Position numbers and translations under genes: made by a program. Shown in pieces: positions 34,416 through 41,857 of a stretch of 64,000 nt of DNA (the stretch's first letter is position 1; every line of letters begins with the position of its first letter). The stretch spans positions 2,418,001 through 2,482,000 of the forward strand of contig NZ_CP020738.1 in NCBI RefSeq assembly GCF_002097715.1, given 5' to 3'. The notes under the pieces are model-generated. The model saw only the letters and a program-made list of their open reading frames with translations, did not search any database and was not told the origin of the DNA. This DNA is from Burkholderia ubonensis subsp. mesacidophila (GTDB lineage: Bacteria > Pseudomonadota > Gammaproteobacteria > Burkholderiales > Burkholderiaceae).

Positions 34416-35033
34416 GTGGATATTCAACTGAACCTGATCAACCGCTCGAACGATGCGAACAACTCCAGCATCGTGATTTTCCAGAAGAACGTCGCGACCG
34501 ATTTCGACGAACTCGCGATCGCGTGGAAGGTGATCCGCAACTGCGGACAGGGCGACAACCATCCGTTCAAGTTCCCGATGACGATGAGCGTGAGCGCGAG
34601 CGACGCCTACGGCAACCACATGCCGCAGCAGAACGCGACCAACGGCCAGGTGTTCCAGGTCGTGCGCTCCAGCTCGGGCGACGTGCTGCAGCTCGGCGGC
34701 GACCCCGGCGCCAGCAGCGAGGTGCAGGTCCGCAACGACCTGCCGGGGGGCGCGGTGAACGCGACGATCTACAAGGACGGCAGCGCGCTCGCGCGCAAGA
34801 CGTCGATCGCGCCGGGCCAGAAGGCGGTGTTCCAGTTCAAGCCGACGCTGTGGATCGGCGTCGCGTCGCAGATCGAGCAAGGCGCGCTGCTGAATTCCGC
34901 GGTGATCTCCGACATCAACACGGAACTGTCGCTGCTCGGCATCGCGAGCGCCGACATCGTGATGACCGGCGGCGGCCCGGGCCCGCGCTCGCTGCCGTTC
35001 ACGTTCCTCCTCGAAAACGTCGTGATGGCGTAA
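34416..35033 (+). CDS. Tandem paralogue B
   Basis: This 205-residue protein starts at GTG behind AAGGAG. It contains DIQLNLINRSNDANNSSIVI, FDELAIAWKVIRNCGQGDNH, MSVSASDAYGNHMPQ, APGQKAVFQFKPTLWIGVAS and SDINTELSLLGIASADIVMT. It is predicted mostly beta-strand and soluble, with no export signal. The family is unknown to me; the strongly conserved Asn/Asp-rich start and the TGGG motif suggest a lectin- or inclusion-like fold, but that is a guess. It probably has the same role as copy C. Confidence 0.82.
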   Translation: MDIQLNLINRSNDANNSSIVIFQKNVATDFDELAIAWKVIRNCGQGDNHPFKFPMTMSVSASDAYGNHMPQQNATNGQVFQVVRSSSGDVLQLGGDPGASSEVQVRNDLPGGAVNATIYKDGSALARKTSIAPGQKAVFQFKPTLWIGVASQIEQGALLNSAVISDINTELSLLGIASADIVMTGGGPGPRSLPFTFLLENVVMA

Positions 35034-35045
35034 CCCCCGACGCGC

Positions 35046-35070
35046 GCCGGCGGTCTCCGCCGGCCGCTTT
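35046..35070 (+). terminator. Hairpin between paralogues B and C
   Basis: GCCGGCGG-TCT-CCGCCGGC (8-bp stem, 3-base loop) lies 13 bp after the copy B stop, followed within 4 bases by TTT. It could be a partial terminator lowering copy C expression. Confidence 0.55.
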
Positions 35071-35098
35071 CATTCAGGCATCCGAACCAAGGTGACTC

Positions 35099-35716
35099 AT
35101 GGACATCAAGCTCAATTTCGTCAATCTGTCGAACGACGTCAACAACAGTCAGGTGGTGATCTTCCAGAAGAACGTGTCGACCGACTTCGACGAGCTCTCG
35201 ATCGCGTGGAAGGTGATCACGAACTGCGGGCGCGGCGACAATCATCCGTTCGTCTTCCCGCTGCTGACGACCGTTTCCGCGAGCGATGCGGACGGCAACT
35301 ACATGCCGCAGAAGCGGGCGGACAACGGTCAGTTGTTCACCGTGTCTCGCTCGACGTCGGGCAACGTGCTGGCGCTCGCCGGCCCGGCGCCGACGTCGCG
35401 CGAGATCCAGCTGCGCAATGACCTGCGCCAGGGCGCGATCACCGCGTCGGTCTTCAAGGACAGCCGCCTGCTCGCGCGCAAGACCGGCATCGTGCCGGGG
35501 CAGAAGGCGGTGTTCGAGTTCAAGCCGACGCTGTGGATCGGCACCGCATCGCAGATCGAGCAAGGCGCGGTGATGAACTCGGCGGTGATCTCCGACATCA
35601 ACACCGAGCTGTCGCTGCTCGGCATCAAGAGCGCCGACATCGTGATGACGGGCGGCGGCGGGGGCACGACCGCGGCGCCGTACCAGTTCAAGCTCGCGAA
35701 CGTCGTGATGGGCTGA
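35099..35716 (+). CDS. Tandem paralogue C
   Basis: This 205-residue protein begins MDIKLNFVNLSNDVNNSQVV and follows copy B throughout: STDFDELSIAWKVITNCGRG, TTVSASDADGNYMPQ, VPGQKAVFEFKPTLWIGTAS, SDINTELSLLGIKSADIVMT. Lys, Ser and Ala exchanges concentrate in the middle third. It has no signal peptide. It is the last gene of the cluster and ends before a strong hairpin shared with the converging MFS remnant. Confidence 0.82.
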   Translation: MDIKLNFVNLSNDVNNSQVVIFQKNVSTDFDELSIAWKVITNCGRGDNHPFVFPLLTTVSASDADGNYMPQKRADNGQLFTVSRSTSGNVLALAGPAPTSREIQLRNDLRQGAITASVFKDSRLLARKTGIVPGQKAVFEFKPTLWIGTASQIEQGAVMNSAVISDINTELSLLGIKSADIVMTGGGGGTTAAPYQFKLANVVMG

Positions 35717-35731
35717 GCCCGGCGACACCGG

Positions 35732-35756
35732 GCGGCGCGCGCATCACGCGCGCCGC
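35732..35756. terminator. 10-bp hairpin ending the paralogue cluster
   Basis: GCGGCGCGCG-CATCA-CGCGCGCCGC is a perfect stem between two converging coding regions. A smaller CCCGG/CCGGG hairpin just before it (from 35718) adds to the structure. Confidence 0.6.
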
Positions 35757-35765
35757 GCCGCGTCG

Positions 35766-36060
35766 TCACTCGGGCATGCCCTGCCCGCGCGTTTCCGGCA
35801 GGAACCACGACACGATGATCCCGATCACGTAGCACGCGCTCATCGCGACCGCCGCGTGCGGAACGCCGCCGAACGCCTTGATCATCGCGCCGGAAATGAT
35901 CGGGAACACCCATGCGATCAGGCGCGCCACGTTGAACACGAAGCTGATCGCGGTCGAGCGCACCGTCGACGTGAACAGCTCGCACGGATAGATCGCCATC
36001 CACACATACGCGCAGCCGAGCGTGAAGAAGCCGTTGATCGGCGCGACGACCTGCATCGCC
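35766..36060 (-). pseudogene. C-terminal remnant of an MFS/MHS transporter
   Basis: Roughly the last 97 residues of a 12-span transporter remain: VAPINGFFTLGCAYVWMAIY, TSTVRSTAISFVFNVARLIA, VFPIISGAMIKAFGG and CYVIGIIVSWFLPETRGQ. The upstream sequence (before about 36060) loses all resemblance, and no start or N-terminal half is present in the window. It is a deletion remnant, converging on the paralogue cluster, and could mark a rearrangement boundary. Confidence 0.75.
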
Positions 36061-36320
36061 CCGCACGGGGCCGGGTGAACCCTCATCTCGCGTCGTAGCA
36101 CCCGATGCTGCGCAGTGCGCGCAACCGCAGCAGATCGTGTGTGTCACCGTCGCCGGCGAGAGAAAAACGTTCCACGCAACGCAGAAAGTCCGCGCGTTTT
36201 TGGAAGCACTTTCCTTTTTGACAAAACTAAGATGGCCCTCAGTCGTTCAGCAGTCGTGGTCGCCGGACACGCAGCGCCGCTGCAGCCGGTCTACAACACT
36301 CACAAGCCGCACGGGCAATC

Positions 36321-36413
36321 ATGAACACCATGCTTGAACTCTCCGCCGCCCTCCTTCGCCTCGCCACCCCGCGCCTGCGCCATGCCGCGCCCGCGCGGGA
36401 TCGCACGCCGTAA
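36321..36413 (+). CDS. Possible 30-residue leader peptide
   Basis: An ATG-to-TAA frame encodes MNTMLELSAALLRLATP followed by RLRHAAPARDRTP. It lies between an AT-rich promoter-like segment and two GC hairpins ahead of a sulfur amino acid-type ABC operon. It is Leu/Arg/Ala/Pro-rich with no Cys. No strong ribosome-binding site precedes it. It may be a regulatory upstream ORF; support is positional only. Confidence 0.3.
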   Translation: MNTMLELSAALLRLATPRLRHAAPARDRTP

Positions 36414-36515
36414 CCCACACCCGCGACAACACGCACCGTCACGCACGCATGCGGCCGGTCCACACCGGCCCCCGCGTTTTCCGCGCCGTGCAACACACGG
36501 CCCCCTGCCCGCCCA

Positions 36516-36536
36516 CGGCGACGCCGCCCGTCGCCG
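36516..36536 (+). promoter_or_regulatory. Leader hairpin upstream of the substrate-binding protein gene
   Basis: CGGCGACG-CCGCC-CGTCGCCG is a perfect 8-bp stem with a 5-base loop, ending 47 bp before the ATG at 36584. It could take part in attenuation together with the upstream ORF; no anti-terminator was worked out. Confidence 0.35.
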
Positions 36537-36583
36537 CGGACGCGCACACCCTGAATTTTTCGACGACCACCCAGGAGACAACC

Positions 36584-37390
36584 ATGAAGCGCCTCGCCCC
36601 GACATTCAAGTTCAAGCAAGGTTTCGCCGCCGCGCTGCTGTGCGTCGTCGCCGCGACGTCGCACGCGGCCGACCTGCTCGACACCGTCAAGCAGGCCGGC
36701 GTGCTGAAGATCGCGCTCGAAGGCACCTACCCGCCGTTCGACTACCGCAACGCCGACGGCCAGCTCGAAGGGTTCGACGTCGACGTCGCGAAGGCGGTCG
36801 CCGCGCGCCTCGGCGTGAAGCCGCAGTTCGTCACGACCGAATGGAGCGGCATCCTCGCCGGGCTGCAGGCCGGCAAGTTCGACGTGATCGTCAACCAGGT
36901 CGCGATCACGCCGGCGCGCAGGCAGGCGCTCGATTTCAGCCAGCCGTACGTGTATTCGTCCGCGCAACTGCTGCAGCGGCAGAACGACACGCGCGCGTTC
37001 AAGTCGCTCGACGAGCTGAAGGGCAGGAAGGTCGGCGTGACGATGGGCAGCAACTACGTCGACCTCGTGAAGACGGTTCCCGCGATCGACCTGCAGGTGT
37101 ATCCCGGCACGCCGGAGAACCTGCGCGACCTCGCCGCCGGCCGCATCGACGCGGCGGTCAACGACCGGCTGATGCTCGGCTACCTGATCAGGAACTCGCA
37201 CCTGCCGCTGCGCCCCGGCTCCGTGCTCGCAGGCGGCGAGGACCAGATGGGCATCCCGTTCCGCAAGGGCAACCCGAAGTTCGCGAAGGCGCTCGACGAT
37301 GCGCTCGCGTCGCTGCGGCAGGACGGCACGCTGAAGAAGCTTTCGATGCAGTGGTTCGGCGCCGATACGACGAAACCCGCCATGCAATGA
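36584..37390 (+). CDS. Periplasmic amino acid-binding protein (cystine/FliY-like)
   Basis: This 268-residue protein has a signal peptide ending SHAAD. The family 3 binding fold shows GVLKIALEGTYPPFDYRNAD, QLEGFDVDVAKAVAARLGVK, TTEWSGILAGLQAGKFDVIV and the RRQALDFSQPYVYSSAQLL region. It resembles TcyJ/FliY cystine binders. It precedes matching permease and ATPase genes and a cystathionine beta-lyase, which supports a sulfur amino acid substrate. ATG at 36584 follows CAGGAGA. Confidence 0.9.
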   Translation: MKRLAPTFKFKQGFAAALLCVVAATSHAADLLDTVKQAGVLKIALEGTYPPFDYRNADGQLEGFDVDVAKAVAARLGVKPQFVTTEWSGILAGLQAGKFDVIVNQVAITPARRQALDFSQPYVYSSAQLLQRQNDTRAFKSLDELKGRKVGVTMGSNYVDLVKTVPAIDLQVYPGTPENLRDLAAGRIDAAVNDRLMLGYLIRNSHLPLRPGSVLAGGEDQMGIPFRKGNPKFAKALDDALASLRQDGTLKKLSMQWFGADTTKPAMQ

Positions 37391-37460
37391 CGCAGCCCCA
37401 CCGGCACGCGCCGCGCGCATGGTCGCGCGACGCGTGCGGCCAACACTCAGGAGACACGTG

Positions 37461-38120
37461 ATGGAAGCACTCGACCTGGTCGTCCACACCCTGCCCGCGA
37501 TGGCAAAAGGCGCGGCCCTTACCCTGAAGTTCGCGGTGGCGTCGATGGCGCTCGGCCTGCTCGCGGGGCTTGCGATCGCGGTGCTGCGCATCGGCAGCAA
37601 CCGGCTCGCGGCCGGCCTCGCGCAGGGCTACGTGAGCGTGATGCGCGGCACGCCGCTGCTCGTGCAGATGTTCGTCGTCTATTACGGGCTGCCCGACCTC
37701 GGCATCACGCTCGATCCGACGTCGGCCGGCATCTTCACGCTGACGCTCAACGCGGCCGCGTACCTGTCGGAGAGCATGCGCGGCGCGATCCTCGGCATCG
37801 GCCGCGGGCAATGGGCCGCCGCGCACAGCCTCGGCCTCACGCACGTGCAGACGCTGCGCTACGTGATCTGCCCGCAGGCGCTGCGCCTGGCGGTGCCGAG
37901 CCTCGGCAACACGCTGATCAGCCTGATCAAGGACACGTCGCTCGTCTCCGTGATCACCGTGACCGAACTGCTGCGCTCGACCCAGGAAGTGATCGCCGCG
38001 ACGTTCCAGCCGTTGCCGCTCTATCTCGCGGCTGCCGCGATCTACTGGGTGCTGAGCACGCTGCTCACGCGGCTGCAGGTCCGCGTCGAAAGCCGTCTCG
38101 CGCTGCCGACCGCGCATTGA
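37461..38120 (+). CDS. ABC permease, polar amino acid (cystine) type
   Basis: This 219-residue inner-membrane subunit has the His/Glu/Gln-type EAA loop ESMRGAILGIGRGQWAAAHS, preceded by VMRGTPLLVQMFVVYYGLPD. There are about five spans. It is 70 bp after the binding protein gene and 40 bp before the ATPase gene. Only one permease gene is present, so it would act as a homodimer. Confidence 0.92.
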   Translation: MEALDLVVHTLPAMAKGAALTLKFAVASMALGLLAGLAIAVLRIGSNRLAAGLAQGYVSVMRGTPLLVQMFVVYYGLPDLGITLDPTSAGIFTLTLNAAAYLSESMRGAILGIGRGQWAAAHSLGLTHVQTLRYVICPQALRLAVPSLGNTLISLIKDTSLVSVITVTELLRSTQEVIAATFQPLPLYLAAAAIYWVLSTLLTRLQVRVESRLALPTAH

Positions 38121-38160
38121 GCGCGCGGCTCCTTCTCCAGACCAGAACCACGGACAGAAC

Positions 38161-38886
38161 ATGATTACGCTCGACAACGTTTCAAAGTGGTACGGCAAGC
38201 ATCAGGTGCTCGCCGATTGCAGCGCGGCGGTATCGAAAGGCGAAGTGGTCGTCGTGTGCGGGCCGTCGGGCTCGGGCAAGTCGACGCTGATCAAGACGAT
38301 CAACGGCCTCGAACCGTTCCAGCAAGGCAGCATCACCGTCGACGGCACGCGGCTCGGCGATCCGGCGGTGAAGCTCGCGCAACTGCGCGCGCGCGTCGGC
38401 ATGGTGTTCCAGCATTTCGAGCTGTTTCCGCACCTGTCGATCATCGACAACCTGACGCTCGCGCAGATCAAGGTGCTCGGCCGCCGCACGGACGAAGCGA
38501 CCGACAACGGCGTGACGCTGCTCGAGCGCGTCGGGCTCGGCGCGCACGTGCACAAGTATCCGGGGCAGCTGTCCGGCGGGCAGCAGCAGCGTGTCGCGAT
38601 CGCCCGGGCGCTGTCGATGAACCCGGTCGCGATGCTGTTCGACGAGCCGACCTCCGCGCTCGACCCCGAGATGATCAACGAGGTGCTCGACGTGATGGTC
38701 GAGCTCGCGCGCGACGGCATGACGATGGTGTGCGTCACGCACGAGATGGGGTTCGCCAGGAAGGTCGCGCATCGCGTGATCTTCATGGACCAGGGCGCGG
38801 TCGTCGAGGACGCGTCCAGCGACGCGTTCTTCCATGCGCCGCGCTCGGACCGCGCACGCGATTTCCTCGACAAGATCCTGCACTGA
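38161..38886 (+). CDS. ABC ATPase, polar amino acid (cystine) type
   Basis: This 241-residue ATPase has Walker A GPSGSGKST, Q-loop VFQHFELFPHLS, signature LSGGQQQRVAIARAL, Walker B AMLFDEPTSALDPE and H-loop CVTHEMGFARKVAHRV. It energises the importer encoded by the two preceding genes. The sequence is typical in length and motif order. Confidence 0.95.
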   Translation: MITLDNVSKWYGKHQVLADCSAAVSKGEVVVVCGPSGSGKSTLIKTINGLEPFQQGSITVDGTRLGDPAVKLAQLRARVGMVFQHFELFPHLSIIDNLTLAQIKVLGRRTDEATDNGVTLLERVGLGAHVHKYPGQLSGGQQQRVAIARALSMNPVAMLFDEPTSALDPEMINEVLDVMVELARDGMTMVCVTHEMGFARKVAHRVIFMDQGAVVEDASSDAFFHAPRSDRARDFLDKILH

Positions 38887-38947
38887 CCGCATGGCGGCCG
38901 CGCCGCCGCGGCGAACCGATCGACCCAATCACAAAAAGGACGACGCC

Positions 38948-40129
38948 TTGACGACCCTGCATTCGACCGACACCGTACTCGCCCATGAAGGCCGCTCGCA
39001 CGGCCAGCCCGGTGCGCCCGTGAACCCGCCGGTGTACCGGCAGTCCACGCTGCTGTTCCACGACACCGAGGCGCTCGACACCGTGCGCGGCACGCCGCTC
39101 GCGTACGGCCGCCACGGCAGCCCCACCACGCGCGCGCTCGAGAAGGCGCTCGCGCGCCTCGAGGGCGCGCATGCCGCGCTGCTCACGCCGAGCGGGCTCA
39201 GCGCGATCACCACCGCGCTGCTCGCGGTGCTGAACCCGGGCGACCATCTGCTGATGACGGATTCCGTCTACGACCCCACCCGTTCGTTCTGCGACGAAAC
39301 GCTTGCGCGCCTCGGCATCGAGACGACCTTCTACGACCCGCTGCTCGGCGCGGACATCGCGTCGCTGATGCGGCCGAACACGCGTGCGGTCTTCACCGAA
39401 TCGCCCGGCTCGCTGAGCTTCGAGGTGCAGGACACCCCGGCGATCAGCCGCGTCGCGCACCGGCACGGCGCGGTCGTGCTGCTCGACAATACGTGGGGCA
39501 CGCCGCTGAATTTCCGTTCGTTCGCGCATGGCGTCGACGTGTCGATCCACGCGGCGACGAAATACATCGCCGGGCATTCCGACGTGCTGATGGGCGCGAT
39601 CCTCGCGACCGAGGCGCTGGCGCCGAAGATCACGCGCTGCTACCGGCAGCTCGGCATGACCGTCAGCGGCGACGACGCGTATCTCGCGCTGCGCGGCCTG
39701 CGCACGCTGTCGGTGCGGCTCGAACGGCATCAACGCACCGCGCATGCGCTGACCGCGTGGCTCGCGCAGCAGCCCGAGGTCGCGACCCTCCTCTATCCGG
39801 CGCGGCCGGACGATCCGGGCCATGCGCTCTGGCAGCGCGATTTCACCGGCGCGTGCGGGCTGTTCGGCGTCGTGTTGCATCCGCAAGCCGCCGACGCGAT
39901 GCGCGCGATGCTCGACGGGATGACCTGCTTCGGCATGGGCTACAGCTGGGGCGGCTTCGAGAGCCTGATCATCCCGGCCAGCCCGGCGCGCCACCGCACG
40001 GCGACGCGCTGGCCGTGGGACGGCCCGCTGCTGCGGATTCACGCGGGCCTCGAGCATCCCGACGACCTGATCGCTGATCTCGACGCGGGCTTCGCACGCC
40101 TGCGCGCGGCTGCGCTCGCGCAAGCCTGA
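38948..40129 (+). CDS. metC: Cystathionine beta-lyase (PLP C-S lyase)
   Basis: This protein has 393 residues, starting at TTG after AAGGA. It is a gamma-family PLP enzyme with YGRHGSPTTRALEKALARLE, LLTPSGLSAITTALLAVLNP, VVLLDNTWGTPLNFRSFAHG and the PLP lysine in HAATKYIAGHSDVLMG. The C-terminal YSWGGFESLIIP signature and DNTW (rather than DNTF) are typical of MetC. It cleaves C-S bonds of cystathionine or cystine, yielding homocysteine or thiol plus pyruvate and ammonia. It is at the end of the importer operon. Confidence 0.92.
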   Translation: MTTLHSTDTVLAHEGRSHGQPGAPVNPPVYRQSTLLFHDTEALDTVRGTPLAYGRHGSPTTRALEKALARLEGAHAALLTPSGLSAITTALLAVLNPGDHLLMTDSVYDPTRSFCDETLARLGIETTFYDPLLGADIASLMRPNTRAVFTESPGSLSFEVQDTPAISRVAHRHGAVVLLDNTWGTPLNFRSFAHGVDVSIHAATKYIAGHSDVLMGAILATEALAPKITRCYRQLGMTVSGDDAYLALRGLRTLSVRLERHQRTAHALTAWLAQQPEVATLLYPARPDDPGHALWQRDFTGACGLFGVVLHPQAADAMRAMLDGMTCFGMGYSWGGFESLIIPASPARHRTATRWPWDGPLLRIHAGLEHPDDLIADLDAGFARLRAAALAQA

Positions 40130-40140
40130 CTGATGCATCC

Positions 40141-40175
40141 GCGCTGCGGCGCGCGCGTCGCACGAGCCGCAGCGC
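40141..40175 (+). terminator. Terminator hairpin after metC
   Basis: GCGCTGCGGC and GCCGCAGCGC form a perfect 10-bp stem with a 15-base loop, 11 bp after the metC stop, followed by a T-containing stretch (GTTTCTTC). Confidence 0.6.
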
Positions 40176-40220
40176 ACCGAAGTTTCTTCAACGTTCGACC
40201 CCAACCTTAGCGAGGCAAGC

Positions 40221-40565
40221 ATGAAAGACACGCTGTTCATCCTGCGTCCCGGTTTCTTCAAGGATGCCGACGGCCCGTTCTACTGCGGCGATTCCGTTGC
40301 CGTCGAAGGGCTGCTGAGTTTCTTCCCGCAATTGCGCGACGCGCTCGACGTCGAATACGTCGACGCGCCGCGGCCGCGCCGGCCGATCGTCGCGCTGATC
40401 GGCGAGGACAACCAGTCGGCGCCCGTGCTCGTGCTCGGGCAGGCCCGGACGCCGAAGGATGAAGCGATCGAGGTGAAGGAAAGCAATGGCCGGCGCTTCA
40501 TCGATGCGCCGGCGGATATCCGGCGCTACCTGTCGTCGCAGTATGGCGTCGCGCATGTCGCGTGA
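40221..40565 (+). CDS. DUF3088 protein (thioredoxin-like fold family)
   Basis: This 114-residue cytoplasmic protein has FILRPGFFKDADGPFYCGDS followed by VEGLLSFFPQL, VEYVDAPRPRRPIVALIGED and VLVLGQARTP. This is the DUF3088 pattern, whose predicted fold is thioredoxin-like. A single Cys lies in FYCGD at the position of a redox motif, but no second Cys partner is present. Function is unknown. It stands alone downstream of the metC terminator. Confidence 0.82.
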   Translation: MKDTLFILRPGFFKDADGPFYCGDSVAVEGLLSFFPQLRDALDVEYVDAPRPRRPIVALIGEDNQSAPVLVLGQARTPKDEAIEVKESNGRRFIDAPADIRRYLSSQYGVAHVA

Positions 40566-40704
40566 GCCGGCGCGCGTCGCGTCATGACGCGCTGACCGGT
40601 GTACGCGGTCACGGGCTTCGCGCGCCGCAAGGTTCGCGGAGTCCGTTCGGGCCGCATCGGTGCATGCGTCACCCCGCCACGGGTCGTCCCGCGAGCTGAC
40701 CGCC

Positions 40705-41400
40705 CTAAACCGGAACGCGCACGTCGAGGCCGGCCTCCCGCCATGCCTTCAGCAACGCCGCGCGGCGTCGCGGATAGCGTTCGCCGAGCGGCTTCAGCGC
40801 GACGATGCGGTCGGTCCGGAAGTGTCGGAAGTCGTTCCTGAGTTCGCACCACGCGACCAGTATCCGCGCGTCCTCGAAATAGCCCAGCGCGAACGGCCAG
40901 ACGGTGCGCTCGGAGCGCTTGTCCCGGCCGTCGCCATACGTGATCCGAAGCTTGCGCTCGGTGCGGATCGCAACACGAAGAGCGTCCATGTCGACGGTTT
41001 CCCGGTCGGCGACCGTGCGCGGACCGACCAGCAGCGTGGTGCTGTCCAGGTCGCGGCGCAGTTCGGCGGGCAGCACGGCGGATATCTTCGCGAGCGCGTC
41101 GGACGCGGCCGACGTCAGTTGCGCGTCGGCGAACTTCGCGACCCAGCGAAAGCCGAGCGTCAACGCTTCCAGTTCGGATGGCGAAAACATCAGAGGCGGC
41201 AGCATGAACCCGGGACGCAGCACATAGCCGATTCCCGGTTCGCCCTGGATGTCCGCGCCCTGCGCCTGCAACGACGCGATGTCGCGATAGAGGGTGCGGA
41301 TGCTGATGCCGAGTTCCTGCGCGAGCAGGCGGCCGCTGACCGGCCGGCGGTGGCGTCGCAGCGCTTGCAGCAGCGACAGAAGGCGTTCGGAGCGTGTCAT
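40705..41400 (-). CDS. YafY-type HTH/WYL transcriptional regulator
   Basis: This 231-residue protein has an N-terminal HTH_11 domain (RRPVSGRLLAQELGISIRTL then YRDIASLQAQGADIQGEPGI) and a WYL-like ligand domain (RKLRITYGDGRDKRSERTVW, FALGYFEDARILVAWCELRN and a C-terminal WCX-type extension). Such proteins sense small ligands or nucleic acids. It is divergent from a glyoxalase-family gene with a 76-bp spacer and probably controls it. Confidence 0.88.
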   Translation of the reverse strand: MTRSERLLSLLQALRRHRRPVSGRLLAQELGISIRTLYRDIASLQAQGADIQGEPGIGYVLRPGFMLPPLMFSPSELEALTLGFRWVAKFADAQLTSAASDALAKISAVLPAELRRDLDSTTLLVGPRTVADRETVDMDALRVAIRTERKLRITYGDGRDKRSERTVWPFALGYFEDARILVAWCELRNDFRHFRTDRIVALKPLGERYPRRRAALLKAWREAGLDVRVPV

Positions 41401-41476
41401 GGATCGATGCTGCCATTTTCTGGCAGTGTCGTCCAATAGAATGGTTCGCACCTCCAGCCCTTCAGGACGATCCCGT

Positions 41477-41845
41477 ATGACCTCCCCGAACCTCGTCATT
41501 CTCTATGTTGAAGATCCGGCGCGCAGCGCGCTGTTCTATGAAAAGCTGTTCGGGCGCGCGCCCGTCGCCGCGTTTCCCACCTATGCGGCGTTTGCGTTCG
41601 ACAACGGGCTTCATGTCGGCCTGTGGTCGACGAGCGCCCGCGATTTCGTGTCGCACGGCGCCGGCCATCGCACCGAGCTCGCGTTCATGGTCGACGGCGA
41701 TGCGGAAGTCGACCGCATGCATGAAGCGTGGCAGGCGCTCGACGTGCGGATCGAGCAGGCGCCGATGACGGCCGTGTTCGGGCGGACCTTCGTCGCGCTC
41801 GATCCGGACGGCCATCGCTTGCGCGTCTGCACGCCGGACGACTGA
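41477..41845 (+). CDS. Glyoxalase/bleomycin resistance (VOC) protein
   Basis: This 122-residue VOC domain has the two beta-alpha-beta halves: NLVILYVEDPARSALFYEKL with AFAFDNGLHVGLW, and RTELAFMVDGDAEVDRMHEA with VFGRTFVALDPDGHRLRVC. A complete metal site is not clear. Partner and substrate are unknown. ATG at 41477 is the first after the divergent spacer. Regulation by the adjacent YafY-type gene is likely. Confidence 0.85.
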   Translation: MTSPNLVILYVEDPARSALFYEKLFGRAPVAAFPTYAAFAFDNGLHVGLWSTSARDFVSHGAGHRTELAFMVDGDAEVDRMHEAWQALDVRIEQAPMTAVFGRTFVALDPDGHRLRVCTPDD

Positions 41846-41857
41846 GCGCCGCAGGCG

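Larger units (their letters stand above)
33670..35716 (+). repeat. Tandem array of three paralogous genes
   Basis: Three genes of 206, 205 and 205 codons repeat the same protein plan from residue 1 to the end, with a GC-rich hairpin after the first, second and third. Copies B and C are closer to each other than to A. Gene duplication in place is the simplest origin. Confidence 0.85.
36061..36583. other. Long leader region of the ABC importer operon
   Basis: About 520 bp without an established gene. It holds an AT-rich segment at 36195-36232 that includes TTGACA (36217-36222) and is probably the promoter, a possible 30-codon leader ORF (36321-36413), a GGCCGG/CCGGCC hairpin near 36452-36469 and a second hairpin at 36516-36536. 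This is unusually long and structured for a simple promoter. Confidence 0.45.

Noticed and set aside
25842..35716. Contractile injection or type VI-like system
   Set aside because: No sheath, tube, baseplate, spike or AAA+ disassembly protein was seen.
35766..36101. Intact small membrane protein gene starting at 36101
   Set aside because: The first residues are unrelated to transporters and the remainder is clearly the C-terminus of a larger MFS protein, so it is treated as a remnant.
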